This document shows, in pieces, positions 36,149 to 44,756 of a DNA stretch of 64,000 nt (position 1 is the first letter of the stretch; the number at the start of each line of letters is the position of its first letter). The DNA is taken from contig JBBRYM010000003.1 in the NCBI GenBank assembly GCA_038237625.1, positions 124,001 through 188,000 on the forward strand, given 5' to 3'. The DNA comes from JAWVFM01 sp038237625. GTDB lineage: Bacteria > Actinomycetota > Thermoleophilia > Solirubrobacterales > 70-9. Position numbers and translations under genes: made by a program. The notes under the pieces were generated by a model. It did not search any database. It worked only from the letters and a program-made list of their open reading frames with translations, and was not told where the DNA came from.

Positions 36149-36852
36149 GCCGCGCCTGCGAGCGGGAGCTCCAGGACCGCGATCGACCCGCGCTCGGAGC
36201 GAAGCCAGAAGAAGCGGCCACCGTGAGCGCGGGCGATCTCGGTGACGATCGCCAGGCCGTAACCGCGGCGCGGGTCGCGGTCCGGTCCCGGTCTCCGTTT
36301 GCGGTTCGCCTCGATGGTCGAGCCCGCATCGGCGACCGCGACCCGGGTGGCGCCCGGGGCCAGGGTTGCGGCCACCTCGACTCCGCCGGAACCGTGCTCG
36401 AGAGCGTTGGCGACGAGGTTGTCCACCGCGCGGGCCAGGTCGGCGGGATCGGCAAGCACCGAGGCCTCGGCGACCTGCGAACGCACGCTCAGCTGCCGGC
36501 CCCGGGCCTCGGCGGCGGCGCGCCAACGCTCGCCGACGTCATGCACCAGTGCTCCGACCGACACGAGGCGGCGGTCGGGCAGCCGTGGTTCCCCGTTGAT
36601 CTCCCGCTCCAATCCCGCCATCGCGGCGACGGTCATCTCGATCGCCTGTTGGGCGCGTGGCTCGCCGGTCCCAGTGAGCAAGAGGATCTGGAGTGGGCGC
36701 CGGAGCTCGTGAAGCGCGCGGTTCAGGAGCGTGCGCCGACGACGTTCGCGGACCCGTCCCCCGCCCGCGACCGCCGCCATCGCAAGGCCGAGCGGCCACG
36801 TCGAGCCGGCGACTGCGGCCACCGATGAAGCGGCGGAGCCGAGCAACCTCAT
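36145..36852 (-). CDS. Membrane-linked sensor histidine kinase
   Basis: 235 residues. A short hydrophobic N-terminus (residues 5-30) without an extracellular sensor domain; HisKA with H48 in NRALHELRRPLQIL; HATPase boxes DNLVANALEHG (N box), VADAGS (a weak G1 box) and GYGLAIVTEIARAHGG (G2). It overlaps the response regulator start by four bases, so they form a two-component pair inside the pilus gene set. It might sense membrane or pilus state; that is inference. Confidence 0.82.
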   Translation of the reverse strand: MRLLGSAASSVAAVAGSTWPLGLAMAAVAGGGRVRERRRRTLLNRALHELRRPLQILLLTGTGEPRAQQAIEMTVAAMAGLEREINGEPRLPDRRLVSVGALVHDVGERWRAAAEARGRQLSVRSQVAEASVLADPADLARAVDNLVANALEHGSGGVEVAATLAPGATRVAVADAGSTIEANRKRRPGPDRDPRRGYGLAIVTEIARAHGGRFFWLRSERGSIAVLELPLAGAA

Positions 36853-37562
36853 CCCTCCAGCAACCTGTAGCCAACACCCCAGATGTTGAAGACGTAGCGG
36901 TGGCTGTTGGGATCGAGCTTTCGCCGCAGGCGGCTGGCATGGGAGTCGAGGGTCCGGGTTCGGGCCGTGGTCTCGAAGCCCCAGACATCGCGAAGCAGCT
37001 CAGCTTTTGTGAATACCCGGTGCGGTTCGGCCGCGAGGGCCAGAAGCAGCGAGTACTCCTTTGCGGCGAGCTCGACCTTCCTGCCGGCGACTGTCACGAA
37101 GCGGCGAGTGGGGTCGATGTGAAGGTCGCCGATCGCTCGAGTGCCCTCGCGGCGCTCGTTGCGGCGGCGAAGCACGGCAGTGATACGCGCCTCGACCTCC
37201 CGGTACTCGAAAGGCTTGACGACGTAGTCGTCGGCGCCGTCCTCGAGACCGCGGACTCGGTCGGCGTGCGAGCCGCGCCCCGAGATAACAATGATCGCCA
37301 GGCGCGGGTCGCAGCCCTCCACCGAGCCATCCGATCCGCGCACCGAGCGCAATACCTCGATCCCGGGCGCGTCGGGCAGGAGCAGATCGAGCAGCAGGAC
37401 GTCGGGCTGGTTGTAGCGGCACATCCGCAGCGCATCGGACGCACACGGAGCTTGGAGGACCTCGTAGCGGTCGGCCTCGAGGTGGTCGGTGAGGAGCTCC
37501 AGCGTGGCCGGATCGTCCTCGCAGACGACGACCGTCGCGATCGGGGTCACCTCGGGGATCAT
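36849..37562 (-). CDS. OmpR-family response regulator
   Basis: 237 residues from ATG 37560-37562, overlapping the stop of the preceding gene. Receiver domain with acidic pocket VVCEDD, phospho-acceptor D59 (VLLLDLLLPD) and the conserved lysine in DDYVVKPFEYREVEARI. Winged-helix DNA-binding domain with LAAKEYSLLLALAAEPHRVFT and SRLRRKL. Partner of the adjacent kinase. The longer frame to 38039 is non-coding upstream. Confidence 0.93.
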   Translation of the reverse strand: MIPEVTPIATVVVCEDDPATLELLTDHLEADRYEVLQAPCASDALRMCRYNQPDVLLLDLLLPDAPGIEVLRSVRGSDGSVEGCDPRLAIIVISGRGSHADRVRGLEDGADDYVVKPFEYREVEARITAVLRRRNERREGTRAIGDLHIDPTRRFVTVAGRKVELAAKEYSLLLALAAEPHRVFTKAELLRDVWGFETTARTRTLDSHASRLRRKLDPNSHRYVFNIWGVGYRLLEG

Positions 37563-37876
37563 GGGACTGGAACCTCCAAGACATTCCGCGCGCGCCGGAA
37601 GATCACGAGGCGACTGGGTGGCACCTGGCGCCGTCGGGAGAGCTCGCGAAGCTCCGCGTCGAAGAAGATGACGTCGAGCGCGAAGCGCATCCCGAATGTG
37701 TGGATCGAACGGCACCGCGGGATCAGGAGCGCCCCGGGTGCCTCCCCGATACTGAGCCCGGCGAGGCCAAGAAGCCGGGAACGCCGGGAGCTCGCGACGC
37801 GTGCTCGAATCCCGAGCACCTCCCGCTGAGGCAAGTCGACGGTTCTGCTCGACTCGTGCTTCACGCAAGCGGTCAA
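37559..37876 (-). CDS. DUF192 family protein
   Basis: 105 residues. The DUF192 core is visible as SRLLGLAGLS, GALLIPRCRSIHTFGMRFALDVIFFD and a late VLEVPVP end. Function not known; DUF192 proteins are often found beside Tad pilus genes, as here. The ATG at 37876 has no strong ribosome site. It opens the kinase/pilus operon. Confidence 0.78.
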   Translation of the reverse strand: MTACVKHESSRTVDLPQREVLGIRARVASSRRSRLLGLAGLSIGEAPGALLIPRCRSIHTFGMRFALDVIFFDAELRELSRRRQVPPSRLVIFRRARNVLEVPVP

Positions 37877-38026
37877 GGCCGCAAGCGAAATGCGCGCCCC
37901 CCTGCAAAGGGTCGTTCAGCCGTCGAGGCCCATCTACGAACTCCTCCCCGATCGGGAAAGATTGCCAAGCTCTTATAAGGCCCCCTGGGCCGCAGATCGG
38001 AAAGCCAAAAGGAAACGAAGGGTCAA

Positions 38027-38491
38027 GTGGAGAAGGCAACTCGCAGAGGGAACTATGAGTCGGGCGCTGACTACGTTCTCGAATACGGCGAGTTGCGGTT
38101 CTCCTTCAACGAGGGTGATTTCGGCCAGCGCGTCGAGCAGGCCGCGGTCAAGCTCGACTTCGTCGATCCTGGGCTCGCCCCCGAGGAGCTCCACGACCTG
38201 CTCGAGCTGGCCGTGAACGGCGAGATCATTGAGCCCTCCTCAACCCTCGGCGAGCACATAAACGAGAACTGGACCGAGCTCGTGGGGCCCGCCAACCGCA
38301 GCCTCGTTCATTGGATCCGCCGGCTCGTCTTCCGCAGCGCCTGGCTCGACCAGCGGGTCAAGGAGGGCGAGCTCGACCTCGCCTTCGACGACGAGGACCA
38401 CACCTTTAGCTACGTTCAGCCCGACCGCGACGGCGAGCCGATCGAGCTCTCGCGCGAGCCGAGCTGGTCGCGCCTGGCCTACCGGCCATAG
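38027..38491 (+). CDS. Small acidic protein of unknown function
   Basis: 154 residues from GTG 38027, with GAAGGG five bases upstream. Acidic and soluble, with helices (LAPEELHDLLELAVNGEII) and a C-terminal HTFSYVQPDRDGEPIELS strand pair. I do not recognise a family. It stands alone on the plus strand, divergent from the DUF192 gene and convergent with rho. Confidence 0.6.
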   Translation: MEKATRRGNYESGADYVLEYGELRFSFNEGDFGQRVEQAAVKLDFVDPGLAPEELHDLLELAVNGEIIEPSSTLGEHINENWTELVGPANRSLVHWIRRLVFRSAWLDQRVKEGELDLAFDDEDHTFSYVQPDRDGEPIELSREPSWSRLAYRP

Positions 38492-38519
38492 CCCTCCCCT
38501 TCGCTGAAGGTCGGGGCTA
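38489..38519. terminator. Bidirectional terminator joining two convergent stops
   Basis: TAGCCC (38489-38494) pairs with GGGCTA (38514-38519) and CCTTC (38498-38502) with GAAGG (38506-38510). The outer arms are the stop codons themselves of the small acidic gene (TAG) and of rho (TAG on the minus strand). Confidence 0.65.
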
Positions 38520-39761
38520 GGAGCTCAGGCGGGCGGCGGCTTCGGCCGGCGAGAGATCCGCGAGCTCGGTGCGCAGAGCCCGGAGGTCCGAGAGCTCCTG
38601 CTCGGTGAGGAGCTTCTCCTCGCCGGAGGCCCTGGTGCGCGCCGCGTCGATGGGCGCGATGCCCTGAGCGGCGAGGTCCGGCGAGAGCGCGATCAGGGCG
38701 TTCTCGGTGGTCATCACCGCGCGAGCGGCGTCATCGTCGGAGTCGACCGTCGTGGCGACGACCGTGAGCGAGCCGGTGTCCTCGCCTTCGAGCTCCCGAC
38801 CCGATCCGAAGATCTTCTTCACGGGTGCAACGTCGCCGGCCGCCGCGATGCGCGAGAGCGAATCGACGATGAGCACGGCGTCGGCTCCACGCTCCGCGTG
38901 ACGGGCTGCTCGCGCGAGCCCCAACTCGGCGACGCGCAGCTGCTCAGCCGGAGACATCTCGGCGGTGGCGATGGCAAGCTCGGAGTCCGGCAACGCGTCG
39001 CGCCAGGCAGCGGCATCCTCGGGCCGCTCATCCACCAGCAGTACCACCACCTCCACCCCATTCTGACCGGCAAGCGCCGTCGCAAGCCCTCGCAAGAACG
39101 TCGTTCGCCCCGAGCGGGGAGCCGCATCGACCAGCACTCGCTGCCCAAATGCGAGCGGAGCGAGTCGGTCTGCCGCTCTCACGATGGGGTCGGCATTGCC
39201 GAGCGCAAGCCTGCGGGTTGGGGGCACGGGCTTCAGCGAGTCGAACGCTGAGCGGCCGTCGTTCTGCGGCTCGGCGCCGTTGACGGTGTCGACGTGGACC
39301 AACGCCCGGTGGCGCTCGCCGCGACGCGGACCCCGCGCCGGGCCCGAGACTTCATCGCCCTGGCGCAGCTCGCAGCGGCGGATCTGCGACGTGGAGACAT
39401 AGACGTCGTCCTCGCCGCGCTCGAGCCCACTCAGGCGGATGAAGCCATGACCCTGGCTCGTGATGTCGAGCACGCCGCTCACCGCCTCGACCTCCTCGTC
39501 CTCCGGCGGCGCCTCGCGGGGCTCGCGCTCGCGTCGCTTCGGTGCTCGCTCGCGCGAGGCTCGTTCGCGGGAGGCTCGTTCGCGCGGGGCGCGCCGGCGC
39601 GGGGCGCGGGCTGGGCGCTCCTCGTCGCCGTCGCCACCGGCTTCGCCGATTGCCGCGATCAGCTCTTCGCGCCGCAGGCTCCGGAACTTCGGCACGCCGA
39701 GCTTCGCCGCGCGCTCGTGCAGCGCGGCGATGTGCATACCCTCGAGGTCAGCCGGAGTCAT
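38517..39761 (-). CDS. rho: Divergent transcription termination factor Rho
   Basis: 414 residues. Rho_N helix bundle (LEGMHIAALHERAAKLGVPKFRSL), an Arg/Glu-rich insert with repeated RERAS, the cold-shock-like RNA-binding fold (GVLDITSQGHGFIR ... DDVYVSTSQIRRC) and the RecA-like core with DERPEDAAAW and VLIVDSLSRIAAA. Key differences from typical Rho: the P-loop reads APRSGRTT where the essential lysine is an arginine (R219, codon CGA), and the EFKGTGN block with the arginine-finger region is replaced. RNA binding is plausible; normal ATPase activity is doubtful. It may be a paralogue or a lineage-specific Rho. Confidence 0.82.
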   Translation of the reverse strand: MTPADLEGMHIAALHERAAKLGVPKFRSLRREELIAAIGEAGGDGDEERPARAPRRRAPRERASRERASRERAPKRREREPREAPPEDEEVEAVSGVLDITSQGHGFIRLSGLERGEDDVYVSTSQIRRCELRQGDEVSGPARGPRRGERHRALVHVDTVNGAEPQNDGRSAFDSLKPVPPTRRLALGNADPIVRAADRLAPLAFGQRVLVDAAPRSGRTTFLRGLATALAGQNGVEVVVLLVDERPEDAAAWRDALPDSELAIATAEMSPAEQLRVAELGLARAARHAERGADAVLIVDSLSRIAAAGDVAPVKKIFGSGRELEGEDTGSLTVVATTVDSDDDAARAVMTTENALIALSPDLAAQGIAPIDAARTRASGEEKLLTEQELSDLRALRTELADLSPAEAAARLSS

Positions 39762-39791
39762 TCCGGCGCGGAGGATACGTGAGAGCCTCGG

Positions 39792-40490
39792 TTACGCCTT
39801 GGTCGCCGAGGCTCGCTGGGCCACCAACCCGGCGAGCCACTCGCCGAACTCCGGGCGCGACTGCCAGTCGGCCTTGAACTTCTCGGCGCCCGCGGTGGTG
39901 AGGGGATGATCGAGCATCTGACCCAGGACCTTGCCGGGCACCGTGGCGATCTCGCAACCGAGCTGCGCCGCCGTGATGACGTGTTCGGGATGGCGGATGG
40001 ACGCCGCGATGATCTGCGAGGTAACGCCTCCGGCGCGGAAGCACTCCACGATCTCGGCGACTACCTGGCCCGAGTCGATGGAGATGTCGTCGAGGCGGCC
40101 CATGAAGCAAGACACATACGTCGCGCCGGCGCTGGCGGCAAGGAGCGCCTGGTTGGCGGAGAAGACGAGCGTCATGTTGACGGGGATGCCGTCGGAGGTG
40201 AGCGCGTGGGTCGCGCCCAGCCCGGCTTCGCAGAACGGAACCTTGACGGTGACGTGCTCGTGGAGCTCGTAAAGGGCCCGTCCCTCGGCGATCATCCCGC
40301 CGACCTCCTCGGAGACGACCTCGGCTGAGACCGGACCGCCGACGAGGTCGCAGATTCGGCGCACGATGTCACCGGGGTCGCCCTGCTCCTTCGCCAGGAG
40401 CGATGGGTTGGTGGTGGCCCCGGCGAGGATCCCCCACGCCGCGATCTCCTCGACCTCGGCCACGCTTCCGGTGTCAACAAAGAGCCTCAA
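39792..40490 (-). CDS. Transaldolase, FSA/TalC type
   Basis: 232 residues from TTG 40488-40490, supported by GGAGG six bases upstream and the family N-terminus MRLFVDTGSVAEVEEI. The Schiff-base lysine is K83 in EHVTVKVPF; NMTLVFSANQALLAASAGATYVSCFMGRLDD is typical. Small-type enzymes are either transaldolases of the pentose phosphate pathway or fructose-6-phosphate aldolases; sequence alone does not decide. Follows glpD after 40 bases. Confidence 0.88.
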   Translation of the reverse strand: MRLFVDTGSVAEVEEIAAWGILAGATTNPSLLAKEQGDPGDIVRRICDLVGGPVSAEVVSEEVGGMIAEGRALYELHEHVTVKVPFCEAGLGATHALTSDGIPVNMTLVFSANQALLAASAGATYVSCFMGRLDDISIDSGQVVAEIVECFRAGGVTSQIIAASIRHPEHVITAAQLGCEIATVPGKVLGQMLDHPLTTAGAEKFKADWQSRPEFGEWLAGLVAQRASATKA

Positions 40491-40530
40491 GTGCTGCCTC
40501 CATACCTCGTTTCGATCACCCGGAGCTAGG

Positions 40531-42258
40531 TTACGGCAGCGCGCGGCCGTCGCCGGGCGCCAACGGAGGCGAGCCTTCCATACCTGCCGGGTCGATTCCC
40601 TCCGCCGCCGCGTCACGAGTCCAGCGCTCGGCCTCGTCGGCGATCCGGCCGTCGTCCCACCCGAGCTCGCGGCCCATCGCCGCGGCCACCGCCCCGACCG
40701 ACTCCGGGGTCCGCAGTTGGGTCGCCGCGACCAGGCCCAGCCGGGTCCTGCGCAACAGCACGTCGCCCACCGAGCTCGCCTGCTCGAGACGCGCGGCGAC
40801 CGCGGCCTCGGCGAGGAGGTCGGGCATTCCGGGGACGATCGGCCGCGCGAGCTCCGGGCTCTCGCCTGCGATCCGCAGGACGCCGCGAGCGGAGCTGCCG
40901 TAGCGAAAGGCGAGGAGCTTCTTGGTCTCGTCGCCCAGCGCCTCGCCGGCGAACCCTGGCGGCGGCTTGAGATCCTCGTCGGTGGCCTGCATCCCCAGAG
41001 GTATCTCCGCCGTGCGACACGGCGCCTCGCGCCCGCCACGCTCGACCATGCGGTCGACGACGTGCTTCGCCATCCGCCGCCAGGTGGTGAGCTTGCCTCC
41101 GGTGATGGTCAGTAGCCCCGAGGACGTCTCGTAGAGCTCGGCCTTGCGTGAGATGTCCACCGACTTGCGTGGGTCTCCGGTGGAGATCAGCGGTCGCACC
41201 CCCGCGTAGGCGCCGGCGACGTCGCCGCGGTCGAGCTCGGTGCCGAAGAACGAGTTGACGGCGTCCAACAGATAGGTGATGTCGTCGCCGGAGGGCTCGA
41301 CGTGCGAGATGTCCCCCTCGTAGTCGCGGTCCGTGGTCCCGATGAGCGCCCGCCCGTACCAGGGGAGGGCGAAAATGGTGCGATCCTCGCCAGCGGGGAT
41401 GATGCAGGCGGCAGACCCGATCGGGAGCTTTTCGAGCGGGACGGTCACGTGGGTCCCCCGCGAGGGCTTGATCTTCGGCACCTCGGCCTCGTCGTGGATC
41501 TCGTCGGGGCGGAGCCGGTCGGCCCAGACTCCGGTGGCGTTGACGACGTTGTCGGCGCGGATCTCGAGCTCCTCGCCCGAATCGCGCTCGAGGCACCTGA
41601 CGCCGTCGGCTCGGCCGCCGGCTTCGAGAAGCCCAACCACCTCGGCCCTGTTCAGTGGAAGCGCCCCAAACCGCTCGGCCTCGCCCAGGATGGTCAGGAC
41701 GAGGCGAGCGTCGTCGGTCTGGCAGTCGTAGAAGAGATAGGCGCTCGTGGGCGAGAGCGACTCGAGTGCCGGGATCAGCTTGGTCGCCTCGGATCCCTCG
41801 ATGGTCCGGTGGCGGTCGGGCGACCAGTAGTCACCTGCCGCCTGTCGCGCCGCCCGCTGGCGGCGGCTCTGCCCCACCCGGGTCGTGGCCATGACGTCGT
41901 AGAGGTTGAGGCCCATTGCGAGCTTGCGGCTGCGCCGGTCGTCGCCGATGGTGGGCACAAGGAAGGGAGTCGGGTACACCAGGTGCGGCGCCAGCTGAAC
42001 CAGCAGCTGGCGCTCCAGAAGCGCCTCGCGGACGAGCCCGAGGTCGAAGTTCTGCAGGTAGCGAAGGCCGCCGTGGACCATCTTCGACGAGCGGCTCGAC
42101 GTGCCGATCGCCCAATCGGCGCGCTCCAAAATCGCAACCGAATAGCCCCTCGAGGCCGCGTCAAGCGCGACTCCCGCGCCGGTCACCCCGCCGCCGACGA
42201 CGGCCACGTCGAAGCGCTCGGAGCGCAGGGCCTTCAGTGCGTCTTGGCGGGAGATCAT
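40531..42258 (-). CDS. glpD: Glycerol-3-phosphate dehydrogenase (FAD)
   Basis: 575 residues. FAD-binding VAVVGGGVTGAGVALDAASRGYSVAILE near residue 18; SSRSSKMVHGGLRYLQNFDLGLV, FALPWYGRALIGTTDRDYEG and TITGGKLTTWRRMAKHVVD are the standard blocks, and the C-terminal helical domain is complete. It oxidises glycerol-3-phosphate at the membrane and feeds electrons to the quinone pool. Three bases after the nitroreductase. Confidence 0.95.
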   Translation of the reverse strand: MISRQDALKALRSERFDVAVVGGGVTGAGVALDAASRGYSVAILERADWAIGTSSRSSKMVHGGLRYLQNFDLGLVREALLERQLLVQLAPHLVYPTPFLVPTIGDDRRSRKLAMGLNLYDVMATTRVGQSRRQRAARQAAGDYWSPDRHRTIEGSEATKLIPALESLSPTSAYLFYDCQTDDARLVLTILGEAERFGALPLNRAEVVGLLEAGGRADGVRCLERDSGEELEIRADNVVNATGVWADRLRPDEIHDEAEVPKIKPSRGTHVTVPLEKLPIGSAACIIPAGEDRTIFALPWYGRALIGTTDRDYEGDISHVEPSGDDITYLLDAVNSFFGTELDRGDVAGAYAGVRPLISTGDPRKSVDISRKAELYETSSGLLTITGGKLTTWRRMAKHVVDRMVERGGREAPCRTAEIPLGMQATDEDLKPPPGFAGEALGDETKKLLAFRYGSSARGVLRIAGESPELARPIVPGMPDLLAEAAVAARLEQASSVGDVLLRRTRLGLVAATQLRTPESVGAVAAAMGRELGWDDGRIADEAERWTRDAAAEGIDPAGMEGSPPLAPGDGRALP

Positions 42259-42261
42259 CTG

Positions 42262-42768
42262 TCAGTCCAGGAAGGTGACAAGCTCGCCGACCGGCGCGCG
42301 CTCGGGCGCCGGCTTCGATTCGATCGGATACCCGAGGTGGATCAGCGCGACGAAGCGCTCGCCGCGGCCCACCCCCACCGCGTCCAGCCCCTCCCGGGTG
42401 CGCAGGACCCCGGGAGTTCGCCAGTAGCCGGCGAGGCCGCGGCCGTGAGCCGCGAGCAGGACCACATACGCGGCGCAGCCGGTCGCCAGCAGGTCTTCCT
42501 CGTCGGTCTGCGGGTCCTCGTTACGGATGGCGGAGCAGACGATCAGGGTCGGAGCACGATCCAGTTTCGCCGCCGACTTCGGGTCGGCTGCCTTCAGTCG
42601 CTCGAGGGCGTTTGGGCCGACGACCCGAAAGCGCCAGGGGCTCGTGAGGTGGTGGTTGGGCGCCCAGCGGGCGAGGGCAACGAGCTCGGAGATGGCCTCG
42701 GGCTCCACCGGCTCGGGCCGAAACGCCTTGTGGGTCCGGCGGGTTCGGATGGCCTCAGCCACTTCCAT
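42262..42768 (-). CDS. Nitroreductase-family FMN protein
   Basis: 168 residues from ATG 42766-42768. N-terminal EAIRTRRTHKAFRPEPV, FMN-contacting ARWAPNHHLTSPWRF and late FVALIHLGYP place it in the YdjA-like branch of nitroreductases. It starts 32 bases after the B12-transport operon in the same direction and may be co-transcribed. I considered BluB (the flavin destructase of B12 synthesis), but length and motifs fit YdjA better. Physiological substrate unknown. Confidence 0.82.
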   Translation of the reverse strand: MEVAEAIRTRRTHKAFRPEPVEPEAISELVALARWAPNHHLTSPWRFRVVGPNALERLKAADPKSAAKLDRAPTLIVCSAIRNEDPQTDEEDLLATGCAAYVVLLAAHGRGLAGYWRTPGVLRTREGLDAVGVGRGERFVALIHLGYPIESKPAPERAPVGELVTFLD

Positions 42769-42800
42769 CTGCCGCAACCGTACCGGGGCCGGCGAGCGGG

Positions 42801-44756
42801 TCAGGCGAACCGGCGGTACCCGAACCAGACAGCGCCGACGAGCACGAGGGCGCCCACACCGATGAGGATGCCTCGTCCGGTGTTGGAGCCGCCGTCTCCG
42901 GCTTGCGTTGCGCTGGGCACCGCTGCTTTTGGTACCCCCACCTGCGCGAACAAGCGGCGGTTCGCGGTCCCGCCTCCGGAAGCTCCCTCGTTCTTCGAAT
43001 GGCCGCCGGCCGAGCCGGCGCCGTCGTGTTGCCCGCCGCCCGCTCCAGTCGAGCCACCCCCGCCGAAGTTCGGTGACGAAAAGCCCGGCGCCGCCCCGCC
43101 CGAGGGTTTGGTGGTGGAGGCCCCGGTTCCGCCCGCCGGTCCCTCTCCGCCCGATGGCGCCGTCGTCCCCCCGCTGGAGGCAGCGCCGCTGTCTCCGTGA
43201 TGGCCGTCCCCGGCGGCGGCCGTGTGCGGCGCGCGGGGGACGGGCGCGAGAGGAAACGCCTTTCCCGCGACGGCGAGCAGGGCCTGCCCGGTGACCCAGA
43301 CCGGGGTCTGATCGGTCGCGGCCGAATACCGGTAATGGCCGTCGGCGTCCTGGCGAGCGCGCAGATAGTCGCCGCCGCTTCGCTTGTTGGCCTGAACGGC
43401 GCCGGGCGAGACCCCCGCCGCGATCAATCCCTGCACTGCCCATGCCGTGGACTGGGAGTTCGACGGCCCGTTGCCGCCGAGTGGCCAGCCGCCGTCGGGA
43501 TTCTGATCCTGGCGCAGGAAATGAACCCCGGCAGCGAGCGCTCCCGCGCCGGGATCCGACGCTGCGATTCCCTGCATCGCCGCACCCGTGGAGTCCGGGT
43601 CGCCCGCGACGCCGCTCTGAAAGCCCCAGCCGCCGTCGTCGCCCTGCGCGTGGGCCAGCCAGGAAACCGAGGGTACAAGGCTCGCGCCGGACGCTCCCGC
43701 CGAGCGAAGCGCCAGCACGCCGAACGCGGTCAGGTTCACCTGGTTTTGGAACGAGCCGTTGGACGAGCGCCGTGTCTCGAGCTTGGCGACGAGGTCGTGC
43801 GAGACGAAGTCGCGTGGGTTCACACCCGCGGCGTCGAGGGCGAGGATGGTGCGCTCGAGATCTCCGGTGGAGGTGATCGACTCGATGTTCGCTCGCAGAT
43901 AGCCGACCGGCGTCCGCGAGCCCTGCCCCAGGTCGAGGGGGTTCCTCCCCGCCGCTTCGAGCCCCAGAACGGCCCACCCGGTCATCGCGGCGCTGGAACC
44001 CTCTCCGGGGGCGATGCCGAACCCGCCGTCGGAGTTCTGTGCCCGTGCGAGCCACGCTGCCGCCCCGCTGCTGGCAACCGCGCGGGCGGGCTGTGACAGG
44101 CCAAGCGGCACGAGCATCGCCAGGATCACCAAAGGCGCCGTGAGCTGCGGTCGCCACGTGAACTCGAGCCGGCCGCGGTAGCGGGAGATCATCCGGACGA
44201 GGGCCGGGCCGGCCGCGAGGGCGAGGGCGATGTTGCCGGCGATGTGCGCGGCGTTGAACGGAACGCTGCGGGCGGAGATCGCGAGGTAGCGGTCCGCGGT
44301 GAACGAGCCTCCCGCCGTGGCCATGACCGAGAAGTCCATGAGGGCACCGTAGGCCAGGCCCGCGATGCCGCAGGCCAGCGCCAGCGCGATCCGCCCCTGA
44401 CGCCGGTTCGTTGCCACCGCGAGGAGCGCGCCGCCCGCGCCGACGAGCCCCCAACCCGCCATCTCCCAGGGCGTCCAGGGGCCCTGGCCGAGCCAGAGAT
44501 TGGAGACCAGCGCCGCCAGGGCGCCAACCGCGAAGCCTGGGGCCGCGCCCAGCGCGTAGCCCGTGAACAGCACGACATCGGTGGTCGCCTGGACGTTCGG
44601 AATCGGGGCGAAGACCAGGCGCCCCGCCACCGCAAGGGCCGCGAGGGCGGCGACGAGGGCGACGATGCGCGACGACGGGCGGGAGCGCTCGTACCAGGCG
44701 AGCCCACCCGCCAGGACGACGGCGAGAACCAGAAACGATGCAAGCCGCCAGCTCAC
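42801..44756 (-). CDS. ECF S-component fused to extracellular alpha/alpha-barrel domain
   Basis: 651 residues in four parts. Residues 1-222: six or more membrane helices of an ECF-type S-component, with FAPIPNVQATTDVVLFTGYALG and GQGPWTPWEMAGWGLVGAG, marks I associate with putative B12/cobinamide S-components. Residues 230-500: helical repeats each starting Q-x-x-DGG (QNSDGGFG 240, QGDDGGWGF 371, QNPDGGWPL 418, QDADGHYRY 469), the prenyltransferase/terpene-cyclase barrel fold also used by the alpha-domain of transcobalamin and intrinsic factor. Residues 505-620: Gly/Ser/His-rich linker. About 627-648: a final membrane helix and basic end. Last gene of the riboswitch-led operon; overlaps ecfA by four bases. 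A terpene cyclase is unlikely: there is no DxDD, only GDPDST. Confidence 0.75.
   Translation of the reverse strand: MSWRLASFLVLAVVLAGGLAWYERSRPSSRIVALVAALAALAVAGRLVFAPIPNVQATTDVVLFTGYALGAAPGFAVGALAALVSNLWLGQGPWTPWEMAGWGLVGAGGALLAVATNRRQGRIALALACGIAGLAYGALMDFSVMATAGGSFTADRYLAISARSVPFNAAHIAGNIALALAAGPALVRMISRYRGRLEFTWRPQLTAPLVILAMLVPLGLSQPARAVASSGAAAWLARAQNSDGGFGIAPGEGSSAAMTGWAVLGLEAAGRNPLDLGQGSRTPVGYLRANIESITSTGDLERTILALDAAGVNPRDFVSHDLVAKLETRRSSNGSFQNQVNLTAFGVLALRSAGASGASLVPSVSWLAHAQGDDGGWGFQSGVAGDPDSTGAAMQGIAASDPGAGALAAGVHFLRQDQNPDGGWPLGGNGPSNSQSTAWAVQGLIAAGVSPGAVQANKRSGGDYLRARQDADGHYRYSAATDQTPVWVTGQALLAVAGKAFPLAPVPRAPHTAAAGDGHHGDSGAASSGGTTAPSGGEGPAGGTGASTTKPSGGAAPGFSSPNFGGGGSTGAGGGQHDGAGSAGGHSKNEGASGGGTANRRLFAQVGVPKAAVPSATQAGDGGSNTGRGILIGVGALVLVGAVWFGYRRFA

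Noticed and set aside
42262..42768. BluB (B12 lower-ligand synthesis), given the B12 operon upstream
   Set aside because: Too short and its motifs match YdjA-like nitroreductases; the link to B12 is only by position.
42801..44756. Squalene-hopene or other terpene cyclase
   Set aside because: No DxDD motif (only GDPDST), the barrel is fused to an ECF S-component, and the operon is headed by a cobalamin riboswitch.
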